Below the pieces are notes generated by a model. That model was not told the origin of the DNA. It made no database searches and saw nothing but the letters and a program-made list of their open reading frames with translations. From Narthecium ossifragum (Eukaryota > Streptophyta > Magnoliopsida > Dioscoreales > Nartheciaceae): a DNA stretch of 64,000 nt. Both the position numbers and the translations under genes were made by a program. How positions within the stretch are numbered: position 1 is the first letter of the stretch; every line of letters begins with the position of its first letter. Shown piece by piece: positions 1-11,069 of the stretch. Location of the stretch: assembly GCA_963920575.1 (NCBI GenBank), contig OY986971.1:25934145-25998144 (forward strand). Direction: 5' to 3'.

Positions 1-474
1 TCTTTTGTAGTTAAAGCATGGAAAGATTAGTATTTACTTGGACTTTTTTACTGTCATCAAACATCAATTTCCTTTACATATATGCCTTTGACCACATTGA
101 CTTGACTATATTTTGTTTAAAATGACCAAAATATTTAACTTCACCCCCCTAACAAACAAAATTTCAATTTTTCAAACAAGAAGATTGTAAATGATGGCCA
201 CGAATATAATTTACTCAATGACTATTTTGAGATGAATTAGTTGCAAACTATCACTTTATACATATACTCTCATAAAATTAAATGACACTTTGGTCATTTT
301 TACACTCAAATAAAGATAGTTTGACGAGGATAATTGCCCAAATTCGGTCATTTTTCAAGGGTATACACGCACACAAAGCCCTTTAATTCTTCCTTTCTGT
401 CGATGTTCTCTTTTGTGTAAAGCAATTCTTTAGTTCACAAGAAATGGGCTTTAGAAAGAGATTAAGGTCTCGTT

Positions 475-694
475 TGATATAGGAATAAGGGGCTTATTCC
501 TCCTCCCTTATTTTCAAATATTTTTTTTTCTATTTCAAGTAATCATTACTAATTTATTCTCATTCCACCTATCACTACCACTATCACTACCACTCTACTT
601 TTTCTTATTTCAAGTAATCATTATTATTTTATTTTCACTTTTTCTAACCCAAAATCCCTTATCCCGGAATAAACTAACCCCTACCAAACGAGGT
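475..694. mobile_element. Possible hAT-like MITE
   Basis: A short AT-rich stretch begins TCTCGTTTG and ends CAAACGAGG, so its ends are inverted copies apart from one base. The outside flanks GATTAAGG and TATAAAGG agree at six of eight places, as an eroded 8-bp duplication would. The inside holds two copies of a TTTCAAGTAATCATTA-type segment. It has no coding capacity. The word AAGGGGCTTATTCC inside it recurs near 32043 in an intron of the AAA ATPase gene. The call rests on short ends only. Confidence 0.4.
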
Positions 695-1320
695 ATAAAG
701 GATGGTCCTCCAAAAGATACAGCCAAAAAGGCACATATCACCCACATCTAATGCAGATACACCTCTCCTTTATTCTTGTCATGTATCCAATGTTTTAACC
801 TTAATTACTGAATGGTAAAACTCCCCCATAGAGTTTGATTCTCCAAACCAAGTCAGAGTTTTTAAATTTACCAATCATATTTTTCTTCAAAAAAGAGGGT
901 TGAATAGTCATATCCATCTTTGGTTTGTTCTTTGACAAAATGTAGGGTACTACTACTCATGAGATGCCTACAATTTTCAGGTATTTGATCAGACTCCAGA
1001 TTGTACAATTGAGACCACACCCAAACAGCAATGACTCCAAACATTTTGAGGGCATATTCAGTTGTTTTCACGCAGATAAACTACATAAACACAAAGAACT
1101 GAATGATGCAAATGCAACCATGAAGGAATTCATCGATGAGCTGGTGTCATGCTGGACGAGCAGCAACAGCTAAACCATGAGGTCATTAAGAGAGAGACAG
1201 GAAGAGCAGCAATAGAGTGTGAAGTCTTTCAATCGAAGAAGATAACAACAACATCAGGATATAGAAGAACCGATCTTCTTTGAGTTCCAGAAGAGAGTTT
1301 ATATGAAAGCTTTGTTACTC

Positions 1321-4255
1321 TCAATCCCCTCTGCAGCAGTTGAACAAGCCAATCCTCTTAATCTTCTGCAAAAAAAGAAACAAAAAAAAATGGAGAAGAA
1401 GATATCAGGTCGATCTATTGCAGCTGAATGAAGGTGGCTTGTTTAAGACACAGAAGTTGCAGATTTGTCAAAAGTCAGAAGCCATTAAAATTAAGAATCA
1501 AGATTTTCTTGCTCATGCTCTTAACATCTACTCATTAAACCAGCCAGCTTGTTCATGTACCGAGATTTCTTTGCTCTAATACCAGGTATTGTTAGTACAA
1601 GTTGGAGAATGACATGTCAAAGTCAATCTATTACAGTCGAAAGAAGGTCGCAAATTTGTCAAAAGTCAGAAGCCATTAAAATTAAGAATCAAGATTTTCT
1701 TGCTCATGCTCTTAACATCTACTCATTAAACCAGTCAACTGGTTCATGTACCGAGATTTCTTTACTCTAATTCCAGGTACTATTAGTACAAGTTGGAGAA
1801 CGACATGTCAAAGATCAATCTTTTATAGCTGAAAGCAGGTCACAAACTTGTTTAAAGTCAGAAGCCATTAAAATCTGCAATCCAAATCTCCTTATTCAGG
1901 CTGTTAATATCTGCTGATAAAACTACTAGAATCTCTGATGCACCTACATTTCATTAATTAAATGCAAGTCTTACTAAAGAAAGTTAAGAACACCTTCAGC
2001 CAATCTTGATGCGTCTGGAAAATGACACTAATGGCGATGGCTTCGAATTCTGAATTATTTTAGTGCTTTTTTAATGGCCTGTTTTCCCTTATTTAAGTCT
2101 CATTCATTCTTTGTTCTCTATCAGAAGCAAATCTTCCAAGCATCACTCCTTATAATGCTAATCAATGCAAGTCCTTGGTCAAGCCCCTTGTTCATAGTCT
2201 TATCTGCTATTTATGATAATTAATCTGCATTATCTGCTTCTTTTCTAAAGAATGAGCCTTTCACACTGAGCTGGATACATGTGCTAATTATTTTCTCCTT
2301 CTTTGACTTATCATGCATATATCTCAAGTGCCACAGTTGACCAATTCGCTTAGTATCGTCCATACTTTTCATACAAGAACTAATGATTCATATATCAAAG
2401 GAAAGAGTCCTTGTCAGAATAAGCTTTGCTGCATACTTCTAAGTTTCAATTACAAATCTTTAAGGAAAAGATGATGAATCATAACTGTTCAAATCAAACT
2501 CTACACTAAAGTCTACTACTGCATATATTCTGCAGTATGCTTGCTATCCTGGCCAACCTCTTGTCTTTATCTGTTTTGTTTAACACTGACTAAATACGGC
2601 ATAGGCCAGTTCGTCGCGATACTAATCACTCTTTTTTTAATTGAACTCTCACACTAGCTTAAGACTCTTCGACAGATGTCAAGCAGCTTGCGACAAGGGT
2701 GTAGATACATACTTGTACAAGTCTATTCAAAAGCCGCCAAATAAGACAAAAAAAAAAACCTTTGATCTTTTCCACAAAAGACGCTATCCTTGTCTTAGCC
2801 AATACTTAATCCCCTTAACATAACTCACAATGAAACTAGGAGCATCAGGCTGATGGTGGATACCAAAGCAATTGCTAACATGAGCTGTTATAACTTCTGT
2901 CTGAATCTCTCAATGGCATTTCATTCATTTTAGTCCATGAAACGGTCGGAGCTGGACCGAAGACTGAATCTGAAGTCCATCATATGTTTTCCGGGATTAC
3001 TATGACATTGTCAGGGATATATGAAGGAACTAACATGAAATTTAGTACTAATAAGATATTAACCCAATAAAAAAGTTAGAACCAGTGCTTGATATGTGCC
3101 GAAGCCGGCCAATTCGAGTTTAATAGTCCAAACCTCACCTTACATACATTGTCACAAGTTTAGGAGAGCAATTTGGTCACGAAATGCCAAAAATTAACCA
3201 TAACTATCAATTAAGAAGGGACCTAACGAGCGATTTAGAAAAATTGAAATGGACTATGGAATGATAATTTCCATGAGAATTGACCTAATGCCAATTTCCC
3301 GTAAATAAAACCTTATTTACCTCATTGAATTCATAATTATTTTTTACTCTAATGAGATCATCTACAACTAAAACTTAAATGAGATCATCAACATTCTAGA
3401 CTAAAACACAAGGACCAAGAATTTGGACCAACAAATTTGACCAGGGTGGTGGCGGGGGGGGGGGGGAAGCACAGTGTATGTAACTCACCATGGCGACGGT
3501 GCGGCGGCGGATGTCACGGCGGTCTACGTCACCACGGTGGTGGGGGCGGCCGGGGAGGAGCTCGTCCTCCTGGCCGACGCTGAGGCGGGTCACGTTGCCC
3601 TTGGTCTGCTTACGGAACTCTCGTATCTTGGAGAAGTCCGAAGAGTAGTCCGGCAAGTCGCCGTCCTTGGTATCCCAGTCCCCAAACGCCGGCACCGACA
3701 CCCACCGGATTACCTGCATATCATCCCATCCAACGTACCATATTAGTCCACGTCCACCATCTTCCAAATAAATACCTACAAAATCTATTTCGATAAAGAA
3801 AAAGAAAAGGTCACTGATAAGATTTCGATCGGATTTTTAGCCGGAGAAAAAGAAGAAATAGAAATCTTGATATCGGAAGAACTAATTCGAATTTGTGGAA
3901 TTAGCTGAATAAGAAAGGCTTAAATAAATAAATAAAAATAACAACGAAATACAATTGACAAAATACATTAAATACAAAACAAATAGCTTAAAAAAGGAAA
4001 AAAAAATTAGCAAGAATAACAGGATTGATAGAATACTTTGAAAATAGAAGAAAAAAAAAGCTGGAATAATCCCAAAAAGGGCTCAGAAAGCTTGACCTCA
4101 AGAAATAATTGAAGAGAAATAAGGTGAAAATTGGAGGATCGAATCAGTATTTTCAAAAGAGTTTGAAAATTAATTTCTTCAGCTGATCAAAGAGCTGAGC
4201 ATAATAATAATAATAATAAATTTGTTCAGCTGATCACCTGCTTGCTGTCTTCCAT
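1321..4255 (-). CDS. RIN4/NOI-family small protein, three exons
   Basis: Exons on the minus strand are 4238-4255, 3489-3713 and 1321-1365, all joined in phase 0, giving 95 residues. Exon 1 encodes MEDSKQ. Exon 2 carries the NOI-like core, with VPAFGDWD (about residues 12-19), a YSSDFSKIREFRK segment and a basic RRDIRRR end. Exon 3 encodes a short basic tail with a Cys-Cys pair (KRIGLFNCCRGD). Junctions are CAG|GTGATC, ATGCAG|GTA, ATG|GTGAGT and a T-rich TTTTTTGCAG|AAG. In the RIN4 family the C-terminal cysteines are acylated and tether the protein to the plasma membrane, where members act in immune signalling; that role is inferred here. Intron 2 (1366-3488) is long and holds a tandem repeat. 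A CT-rich leader and TATA-like sequence lie upstream (4300-4440). The short terminal exons are the least certain part. Confidence 0.75.
1366..3488 (-). other. Long intron 2 of the RIN4/NOI-like gene
   Basis: This 2.1-kb intron separates the NOI exon from the tail exon. Its acceptor (minus strand) has a long T-rich tract directly before TTTTTTGCAG. It contains the ~191-bp tandem repeat and a G13 run at 3454-3466. I see no coding sequence in it. Confidence 0.65.
1405..1925. repeat. Tandem repeat, ~191-bp unit, about 2.7 copies
   Basis: The anchor sequence around TTGTCAAAAGTCAGAAGCC occurs near 1461 and 1652 and in a diverged form near 1844, giving periods of 191 and 192 bp. Copies one and two are nearly identical over more than 100 bp; the third is more diverged. 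Short open frames across the units are by-products of the repeat. Confidence 0.85.
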
Positions 4256-4326
4256 ATGGATCCAAGGACTTCAATGGGAAGCCGGCAGCAAAAAAGAGAA
4301 GAGTGAGAGAGAGAGAGAGAGAGAGA
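4202..4326. repeat. Microsatellites (TAA)n and (GA)n around the NOI-like first exon
   Basis: A (TAA)n tract lies at about 4202-4220 just inside intron 1, and a (GA)n tract at about 4306-4326 lies upstream of the ATG. On the minus (sense) strand the latter is a CT-rich 5' leader, common in plant genes. Confidence 0.8.
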
Positions 4327-4424
4327 TGAGATTTAAGAGGGTCTTGCCAGTATCAATTAGTATCAACTATCCTCTCTCTTCAGCTACTTATATATATATC
4401 ACGATCATAAAACCTTTTCTTATT

Positions 4425-4440
4425 ATATTATATATATAGT
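4425..4440 (-). promoter_or_regulatory. Candidate TATA region of the RIN4/NOI-like gene
   Basis: A TATATATA-type stretch lies about 170-185 bp upstream of the minus-strand ATG at 4255, in front of the CT-rich leader. Position and composition fit a TATA box; nothing else supports it. Confidence 0.35.
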
Positions 4441-4924
4441 AGAAGTAAAAGGAGGAGATATATAACGAAAAAACTATATAGACGTTGGAGGAGGTGTAAA
4501 TGGATTGAGAGTGGGCGGCTGAGGATATTAAATTCGGGTATAAATTCACTCTAGTTTATGGGCTTATAACTTTTTTTTTGGATTGAATGGGTAGTGTGAC
4601 GAGAGTTCTTTCAGCGTACATCTCCTTGTCGGCTTTTTAGACTATTATTTATAATACAGATATATATATGTTTAATTTATTTAAGAAATAAAAAAAAGAG
4701 GAGTTTTTGATCAGGTAGGTGATACGACAATGGCCTCCGGCTTTTAGACTATTTATCACGGCGACACTTTCACATGCCAATTTTCTAAAATTGACAATTG
4801 GTGATAACCCATATTAGAGAACAATTTTCATAAAACCCCCATCTTACATGTTTTTAAGTTTATAACCCCACTCACGTCTTTATTTGGCTGGCGTGTCAGA
4901 AAAAAAAACTAAAATGCCCCTGAT

Positions 4925-6166
4925 TAGAGATGGCAAAATCGACCGCACCGCTGGATAACTGATCCACACCGATGGGGACGGGTATGGTATAGATTTTTTA
5001 CCCGTGGATACGGGTATGGTTTACAAAATTAAAATCCGCACGGGGTACGAGGCGAATTATGGTATTGGGTAATATCCACCCCCGCCACTTTATTACAAAA
5101 ATACCCCTTATATATATATGCACACAACTTTACCCTAAATTTGCCATCCCTGAATCCCTACCTCTCCACTGCTGCCGCCACTCGCCCACTCCACTCCACT
5201 ACTCCAATCTCTCTCTATCTGCTGCGATCCCCTCTCCCAGTCCCAGACTCCCTCAGTCCCTCGAGCTTCTTCGTCATCGCTGCCACCCTCACAGCTTCTT
5301 CGCCGTCGCCCTCAGTCTCCCTCAGTCTCTCTATCCGCTGCGATCCCCTCTCCCCGTACACCCTCGCAGCTCCACTCTCAAGCGCCGCCCCTTCCACCCT
5401 CGCAGGCTCGCCGCTCCACCCTCCCTCTCCACCCTAAGACCCTCGAGCCCCAGAGTGGTGGATGATTGGTTTTCTTTGGTTTTGTTCTGGATTTGAATTC
5501 TCATTGTTAGCTTCCGCCGAGAGATTTCTTTGTTTTTCTTCTTCTTTAATTCTTCTTAGCACTGGTGGTTCCTGTTGAAAGATGTATGCCTTCGGATATC
5601 AATTAATTGGCAACAAAGGTGTTGATGCATGTAAAGTGTTTGATTGATTGCTTCCAGGTAGATCTGCCTTGAGTTCAGCATGAATTGCATAGTGGGTTTC
5701 TGAATTTTTCCCGGCAACCTTGTTTCCAGTTTCATATAATAGGGTGTTTCAGGCATTTGAGCTAGTAATTCCTTACCGTTAGTATTCAGTGAAACTTTAA
5801 TTATGGAATTGTATGATTGTTGTTGCCCTGTTTGGGATTTGAGAGGTTTTATGTCATTTTCTTGGTGGTGTTAATATTCAGCTTAGGATAAGAAGAAAGT
5901 TATTTTGAGGTTGCTTCTTTTTCCTATGTGTAGATAGCTGATTTGAGGTTGCTTTCTTTTTCCTTGCCGAACTTTACATGGCTGTTTTTGAGGTTTTGCG
6001 GATAACCGTGGGTTGCGGATAATATCCGTGTACCCGCGAGGACGGTTATGGTCTGCGATTCCCATTATCCGCGCGGGGACGGGGTGGTGCGGGTATGGGC
6101 GGAGGAGTGCGAGGACGAGGACGGATATTCCAATATCCTCCCCAATTCGCACCGTTGCCATCACTA
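4925..6166. mobile_element. Non-autonomous hAT element, 1242 bp
   Basis: The ends are TAGAGATGGCAA and TTGCCATCACTA, inverted copies with one mismatch. They are flanked by perfect 8-bp duplications CCCCTGAT (4917-4924 and 6167-6174), as in hAT transposition. Subterminal regions are packed with CGGGTATGG- and GCGGATA-type words on both sides, typical of hAT transposase-binding ends. The inside has a C/T-rich proline/serine-coding-like block (5150-5440) with an internal repeat of GCTGCGATCCCCTCTCCC about 117 bp apart. No transposase domain is present. Confidence 0.9.
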
Positions 6167-6174
6167 CCCCTGAT

Positions 6175-7617
6175 TGCTAATTTTAATTACTAGCCATGGT
6201 GGTGGCGGCGAACGACACGGTGGATGGAGGGTCGCTGGAGTTGGGATCGGGCGATCCAAGTCTTGAGCGGGGGTTAGGGAAGGAGGAGGAAGTGTCGAGG
6301 AGACCTCATGAGGCTTCTGGAAGCTTCAGAGAGTCACGAGGCGGCGAGATCGGTGGATCCCGTTGGCGGTGCAGGGTCGATGTAGTTGGGATCCAGGGAT
6401 CTGAGCTCTGATCTAGCTCTGCGAGGTTTGGGGAAGGTTCGTGGCAGCCTGATGATCCTTATGGAGGTGTTTCGGCGTGGTGGAAGGTTGTGAGTGAGGA
6501 GATCAGTGGTGGCCAGTGGGGAGGTTCCTTGGAGGAGCGGCGGCGGTGGCGGGAGAGGGAGGTTCTTGGCCGATGAAGGTTAGAAATGGTTGGGGTTGAG
6601 GTTAGGGAGTGAAATTGTCGGGTTTACATGAGGTTTGGTGGAGTGGGGAGGCCGGTAGGGAGGTTGACGGCGGCAGGGTACTTGGTAGGGGATTGCCAGA
6701 GTAGGTGAAGGCAGTGTTGTGGGAGGAGGGCGGAGGATCATGGGGAAGGTGAAGCGCGTGAGGTTGGTGGTGATTTGGAGGAGCGGGGGAGGCCGTATCG
6801 GCCTCAACGGCGTGCGTTAGTGGTTGGCTCGTTCCCAAGCCGATCCAGCAGCAGACGAGCCAGGCCGATGATGTAACGCCCTCGCATCTCTCATACAATA
6901 CTGTCCACCTTTAGTTCATTCATAGAAACGGGAACACTTCCTAATAGATCACTCATCCCGGAACCGCTCCAAGACAAGCACCCTTGCAAAACCGAACCGA
7001 AGAATTATGTTTCGATTTTTCGGTTTTTTCGGTTCGGTTCCATTTTTTAATTTTAATAGTTCGGTTTTTATTTTAATTTTTGGCCAAATAATCGTATTTT
7101 ATGTTGTAGAGTAAAAACCTACACATATATTTCGGTCTTATTTTTGGTTTGGTTCAATTTTTACATGAATTTGGTTTGGCTCGATTTTTTCATGAATTTG
7201 GTTCGGTTTGTTTGATAACTACAACCCAATTTTTCACGTGGATGTCGGCGATGGATAAAAATTTTATACATCAGATCTAAAATTACTATGCTAAAATGAT
7301 GCGTAAATTTGATGGCGTGAATCTGGCTTGCAATTAGTTTTGATTGGAGCTAGTGGCTTGATCTGGCTGAATCAGATCAAACTAGATCAGATCTGGCTCA
7401 GATTGGGTCTGGATCTGGTCTAGACCGGGTCACTGATTCTTGATTGAACCAAGGGTTTGGTCTAACCCATGTCACTGAGCCTAGTTGAACCAGCTCAGGT
7501 TGGAGGCTCTAAACAGTGACGATGACTGCGCAACATGGAGGGAGGTGACGCTTGGTCGCTGGATATGGCCGGACAATGGTCGGAGGAGGCCTCGGGTGCC
7601 CATTTCCAAGGTCGGAT
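6175..7617. other. Unassigned intergenic DNA up to the gap
   Basis: No gene is recognised. 6190-6880 is GC-rich with open frames on both strands that look like no known family. 6990-7230 is rich in CGGTTCGGTT / AACCGAACCG words in both orientations, resembling eroded DNA-transposon subterminal repeats. 7320-7500 has repeated GATCTGG-type words. This looks like transposon-derived debris. Confidence 0.5.
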
Positions 7618-7817
7618 NNNNNNNNNNNNNNNNNNNNNNNNNNNNNNNNNNNNNNNNNNNNNNNNNNNNNNNNNNNNNNNNNNNNNNNNNNNNNNNNNNN
7701 NNNNNNNNNNNNNNNNNNNNNNNNNNNNNNNNNNNNNNNNNNNNNNNNNNNNNNNNNNNNNNNNNNNNNNNNNNNNNNNNNNNNNNNNNNNNNNNNNNNN
7801 NNNNNNNNNNNNNNNNN
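7618..7817. other. Assembly gap of 200 N
   Basis: Exactly 200 N characters form the standard placeholder for a gap of unknown size. The right edge is a GAAAAGA-type minisatellite, which probably caused the break. Confidence 0.99.
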
Positions 7818-8040
7818 AAAAGAGAAAAGAGAAAAGAGAATTCTGGAATGCAACCGTGAAAGTAGAGGACTAGATCACCAAAAAGAGAAAAGAGAAAAGA
7901 GAAAAGAGAATTCTGGAATGCAACAGTGAAAAGAATACTTGAATGCAACCATGAAAAGTGATGGACTAGAACACCAAAAAGAGAAAAAGAGAAAAGAGAA
8001 AAGTGAATATTCGAAAAAGAGAAAAGAGAAAAGATAACCA
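7818..8040. repeat. Purine-rich minisatellite at the gap edge
   Basis: Units contain (GAAAAGA)n followed by GAATTCTGGAATGCAAC and GGACTAGA-CACCAAAAAGAG segments. They recur at about 7818, 7878 and 7978 with changing lengths. The first unit runs directly out of the N gap, so the true array is longer than shown. Confidence 0.85.
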
Positions 8041-8044
8041 CATT

Positions 8045-8215
8045 AATTAAAAACTTGGCTGATTCAAAGGAAAAATTAATTAAAAGTATTGGAACTATCA
8101 CATTTCACCATACAAATGCATTAAAAACTTGGCACAGATTCAAAGGAAAAATTAATTAAAAGTATTGGAACTATCACATTTCACCATACAAATGCATTAA
8201 AACTTGGCTGATTTC
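8045..8215. repeat. ~75-bp tandem duplication
   Basis: ACTTGGC-based units start near 8052, 8126 and 8201. The segment from there through GGAACTATCACATTTCACC is repeated almost exactly, with a small indel (CTGATT versus CACAGATT). It is non-coding. Confidence 0.85.
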
Positions 8216-8511
8216 ATGACCACATTAATAGCAAGGGTTAGAAAGGTCATAAAGTTAAATATAACCACCCATAACTACCATAACTGATGAAAATTGGTGC
8301 TTAACCCTTAAATCTAATGACATGGGTGTACCCATCAACAAGTTACACAAAAATGGTGTAACTTCCAATTATCCGTATATTTTACTCATGAAGTGTCTTC
8401 TACGTACTCATATTCTAAGTCTTAGAAAATAATCGTCCATCCAGGTCAACCTTATAGCAACGGAGAGAAAATAAGCCATAATCTAAGAGAGTTCAAATTC
8501 ATTCAATCCAA

Positions 8512-8899
8512 TTGATGTGCCTCTCTGTCTAGGCTGCTAGCTCTCTCCAGGTGGATGTTGATCCAGCGGAGGTAACCGTTGGGGATCTAATCAGTGATGG
8601 GATGTGGAATGAAGGGAAGTTGGAGGAGCTCTTCCATCTATTGTTAGTTGAGAGGATCATAACATCTATGCCTATCAAAGGGGCATATGATAGGTGCACT
8701 TGGTCTTTCTTGTAAGATGGCAAGCTGACGGTGGCGTCGGTGTACCTTATGCTTTTGAGAAATAAAGGATTACAACCGAGCTATTACGAGGAGGCGACTT
8801 GGAGCAACATCTGGCATATTCCGACAAATCCTCGAGTTAAACAGTTTCTATGGAAGGTGTTACATGCGAAACTTGCGATCAATGAACTCTTGTGACAGG
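8512..8899 (+). pseudogene. LINE fragment: reverse-transcriptase zinc-binding region
   Basis: Reads GDLISDGMWNEGKLEELF, then WSFL*DGKLTVASVY and WHIPTNPRVKQFLWKVL, which is the plant LINE zinc-binding (zf-RVT) pattern. It has stop codons at about 8713 and 8892. It is interrupted at 8900 by a solo LTR. Confidence 0.85.
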
Positions 8900-10243
8900 T
8901 GTTAGCAATAAATATAGCCATTTGGGCGATCAATGGCAATTTTGTAAATATTGTCAATCGGCCAAAAGATACTTCGATGTTGACACAGTTGGAGTATTTT
9001 GGCCATAGCTTTGACACCAAATGTCCAAATAGACAGATTCTTGAACCATTGGAAAGAGGACGAAAAGATCTATAACTTTGTTGTTGACGTCATCTCCAAA
9101 TTCGGTCATTTGATGTATCAAATTAATAGTCAAAGTGTTTAGTGGCAAATTGGTAAATAAAACCAAATATCCAAATCCAATCGACCAACTTTCCTATCGT
9201 CCAAAATGGACGATGATGTCATCGACCAAAATGGACGATGTCATCCAAATCTCAATCGTCCAACAATTCTATCGTCCAAATTTGCTAATCGGTCATTAGT
9301 GTAGTCTAAGTATTTTGGTCATAACTTTCTCATCCGATGTCCAAATTAGACGTTTCTGGTACCGTTGGAAAGATAATTTAAAGATCTACAACTTTGATGT
9401 TCAGAGTTTTGCCAGATTCCAAGGTTATCATCGGAAAAATACAGCGGAAGACAGAAGGCGTTGTTTAGTGGCGGTTCCAGAGCAATTTTAGACCAGTTAT
9501 GCAGTTTTGGTGGTTTCCACTTTCAAAGCAACAGTTGCAGCAACTGCAGAGTGGTTTCCTGACAGTTTCCAAATCAGTTACCAGAAGCCCTATAAATAGC
9601 CAAGAGGAAGAAGAAAAAAGAGCCCCCCGCCATCAAAGCAAAACTGCTTTTTATCTTCATATAGTCTTTTTACATTTATTAGCAATGTAGCCTTCTAAAT
9701 TCGGCCCCGGCCACCAAACTTTTTATCATTATGTAGTCTTTTTACATTTATTATCAATGTAGCCTTATTTATCTTAATGAAGCATTTTCCTTCCTTTAAA
9801 TTCCTGCATTTTCCTTCCTTTAAATTCATGCATTTTCCTTCCCTTAAATTCCTGCATTTTCATTCCTTTAAATTCCTGCAACGTCCTTCATTTCTAGGAG
9901 TAGTGCTACATTAATGTCTTCCATAGGAGTAGAATTATCATATTTTTCTAGGAGTAGTGCGACCATATTTTATTTTCCTAGGAGTAGATCTACCTAAAAT
10001 AGGAGTAGATTTAACATAGAATTCCTTTTTCCATCCTCCATTATTCCCATTTTCCATTTTCCATCTCCATTTCTCATTTTCCATTATTCCCATTTTCCAT
10101 TTTCCATTCCCGAAAGCTTCAACACTTTTAATTCGATCATTCGAAGGAGAACAAAAAACCACAATCTCCTGATTCTTGAATGTTCTAACAGATTTTGACC
10201 TTGATTTCAGTCCCAGTCAACGGTCATAATTTCTGTTCTAACA
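8900..10243 (+). mobile_element. Solo LTR, 1344 bp, in the LINE
   Basis: It starts TGTTAG and ends CTAACA (perfect 6-bp inverted ends, canonical TG...CA) and is flanked by the exact 5-bp duplication ACAGG (8895-8899 and 10244-10248). There is no internal gene, primer-binding site or second LTR, so it is a solo LTR left by recombination. A TATA box (TATAAATAG at 9591-9599) gives the plus orientation. The region after it holds 25-30-bp CCTTCCTTTAAATTC-type repeats (9788-9880) and GGAGTAG motifs. Confidence 0.93.
9591..9599 (+). promoter_or_regulatory. TATA box inside solo LTR 1
   Basis: TATAAATAG sits near the middle of the LTR, where the U3-R border is expected, and sets the likely transcription direction. 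Confidence 0.6.
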
Positions 10244-10827
10244 ACAGGCAAGGATAACATTATTGGATCGAGAGCGCTTGTGTTTCGATTGCGAGAATGA
10301 GGATATTGAACATGTCTTGGTTGGCTACGTGTTTGCTCACGCGGTGCTCACATGAATGGCCGGAAACTGATGGCTGGGGCGTGGAGGAGTATGTGATGGG
10401 CTTGACGGCAGCGTCCTCGACTACATATAGGCGAAGGTTCAAACCGTTGGTGGCATATTGATAAGACTTGAAAAGTGCACAAATCATCCTTTTAACGAAG
10501 TCTTATTAGTCTCCGAGCAATGCTATTTTGATAATCTATGATGTATTTCAGGTATAAGAGCCTTCAATGACGATTAGATCATGATTTGTGCTAAAACGAA
10601 CAAATAAAGACATGCTAGGAGCAAAGGAATGAAGATGGATTGGCTTTGAAGATTAAATTGTACCTGCTCAGGAAGAACCAGATGATATGCCATATATGGT
10701 TGGAAAGCTCTTGAATTCTAGTTTCAGGAGAATTTTACGGTTCGTGATTCCGAGTTTCCTAGAGGAAGTTACGGCAATTTTAGTATCGATGTCGCAGTTT
10801 GAATGGCAAAACAGCAATTACGCTGGA

Positions 10828-10985
10828 AAGTCCGATCGATCCGACACGTATAGTCCGATCGATCGGACTATGCAGCAGACTCATAGAACGTATATTTTTC
10901 AGCTGTACGCAGTCCGATCGATTCCTTGATCGCTCCTACTGAGTCCGATCGATCGGACACCCAGAGTTCGATCGATCGGACTCGG
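10828..10985. repeat. CGATCGATCGG palindrome cluster in solo LTR 2
   Basis: At least five copies of GTCCGATCGATCGGA-like self-complementary words lie within about 160 bp, ending about 80 bp before the LTR TATA box. They are CpG-rich and could act as protein-binding sites or form hairpins in RNA; neither is shown. Confidence 0.8.
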
Positions 10986-11061
10986 AAATGACCGTTTCCT
11001 TGACATTTATTAAGCAAATCAAAGGCCAAGATTTAATCCGAGTTAAGGTGGATACCTAGGC

Positions 11062-11069
11062 TATAAATA
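11062..11069 (+). promoter_or_regulatory. TATA box inside solo LTR 2
   Basis: TATAAATA lies about 600 bp into the LTR, directly after the palindrome cluster, and is followed by an untranslated-type CT-rich leader. Confidence 0.6.

Noticed and set aside
964..1173. Small open frames on both strands downstream of the NOI-like stop
   Set aside because: No recognised domain; the region fits the 3' untranslated part of the minus-strand gene.
5059..5496. Open frame of about 145 codons rich in Pro and Ser
   Set aside because: It lies inside a hAT element in a C/T-rich repeat block, has overlapping open frames on both strands and matches no family.
7481..8101. Long open frames crossing the gap
   Set aside because: They are open only because the N block is translated as X; the remainder is minisatellite.
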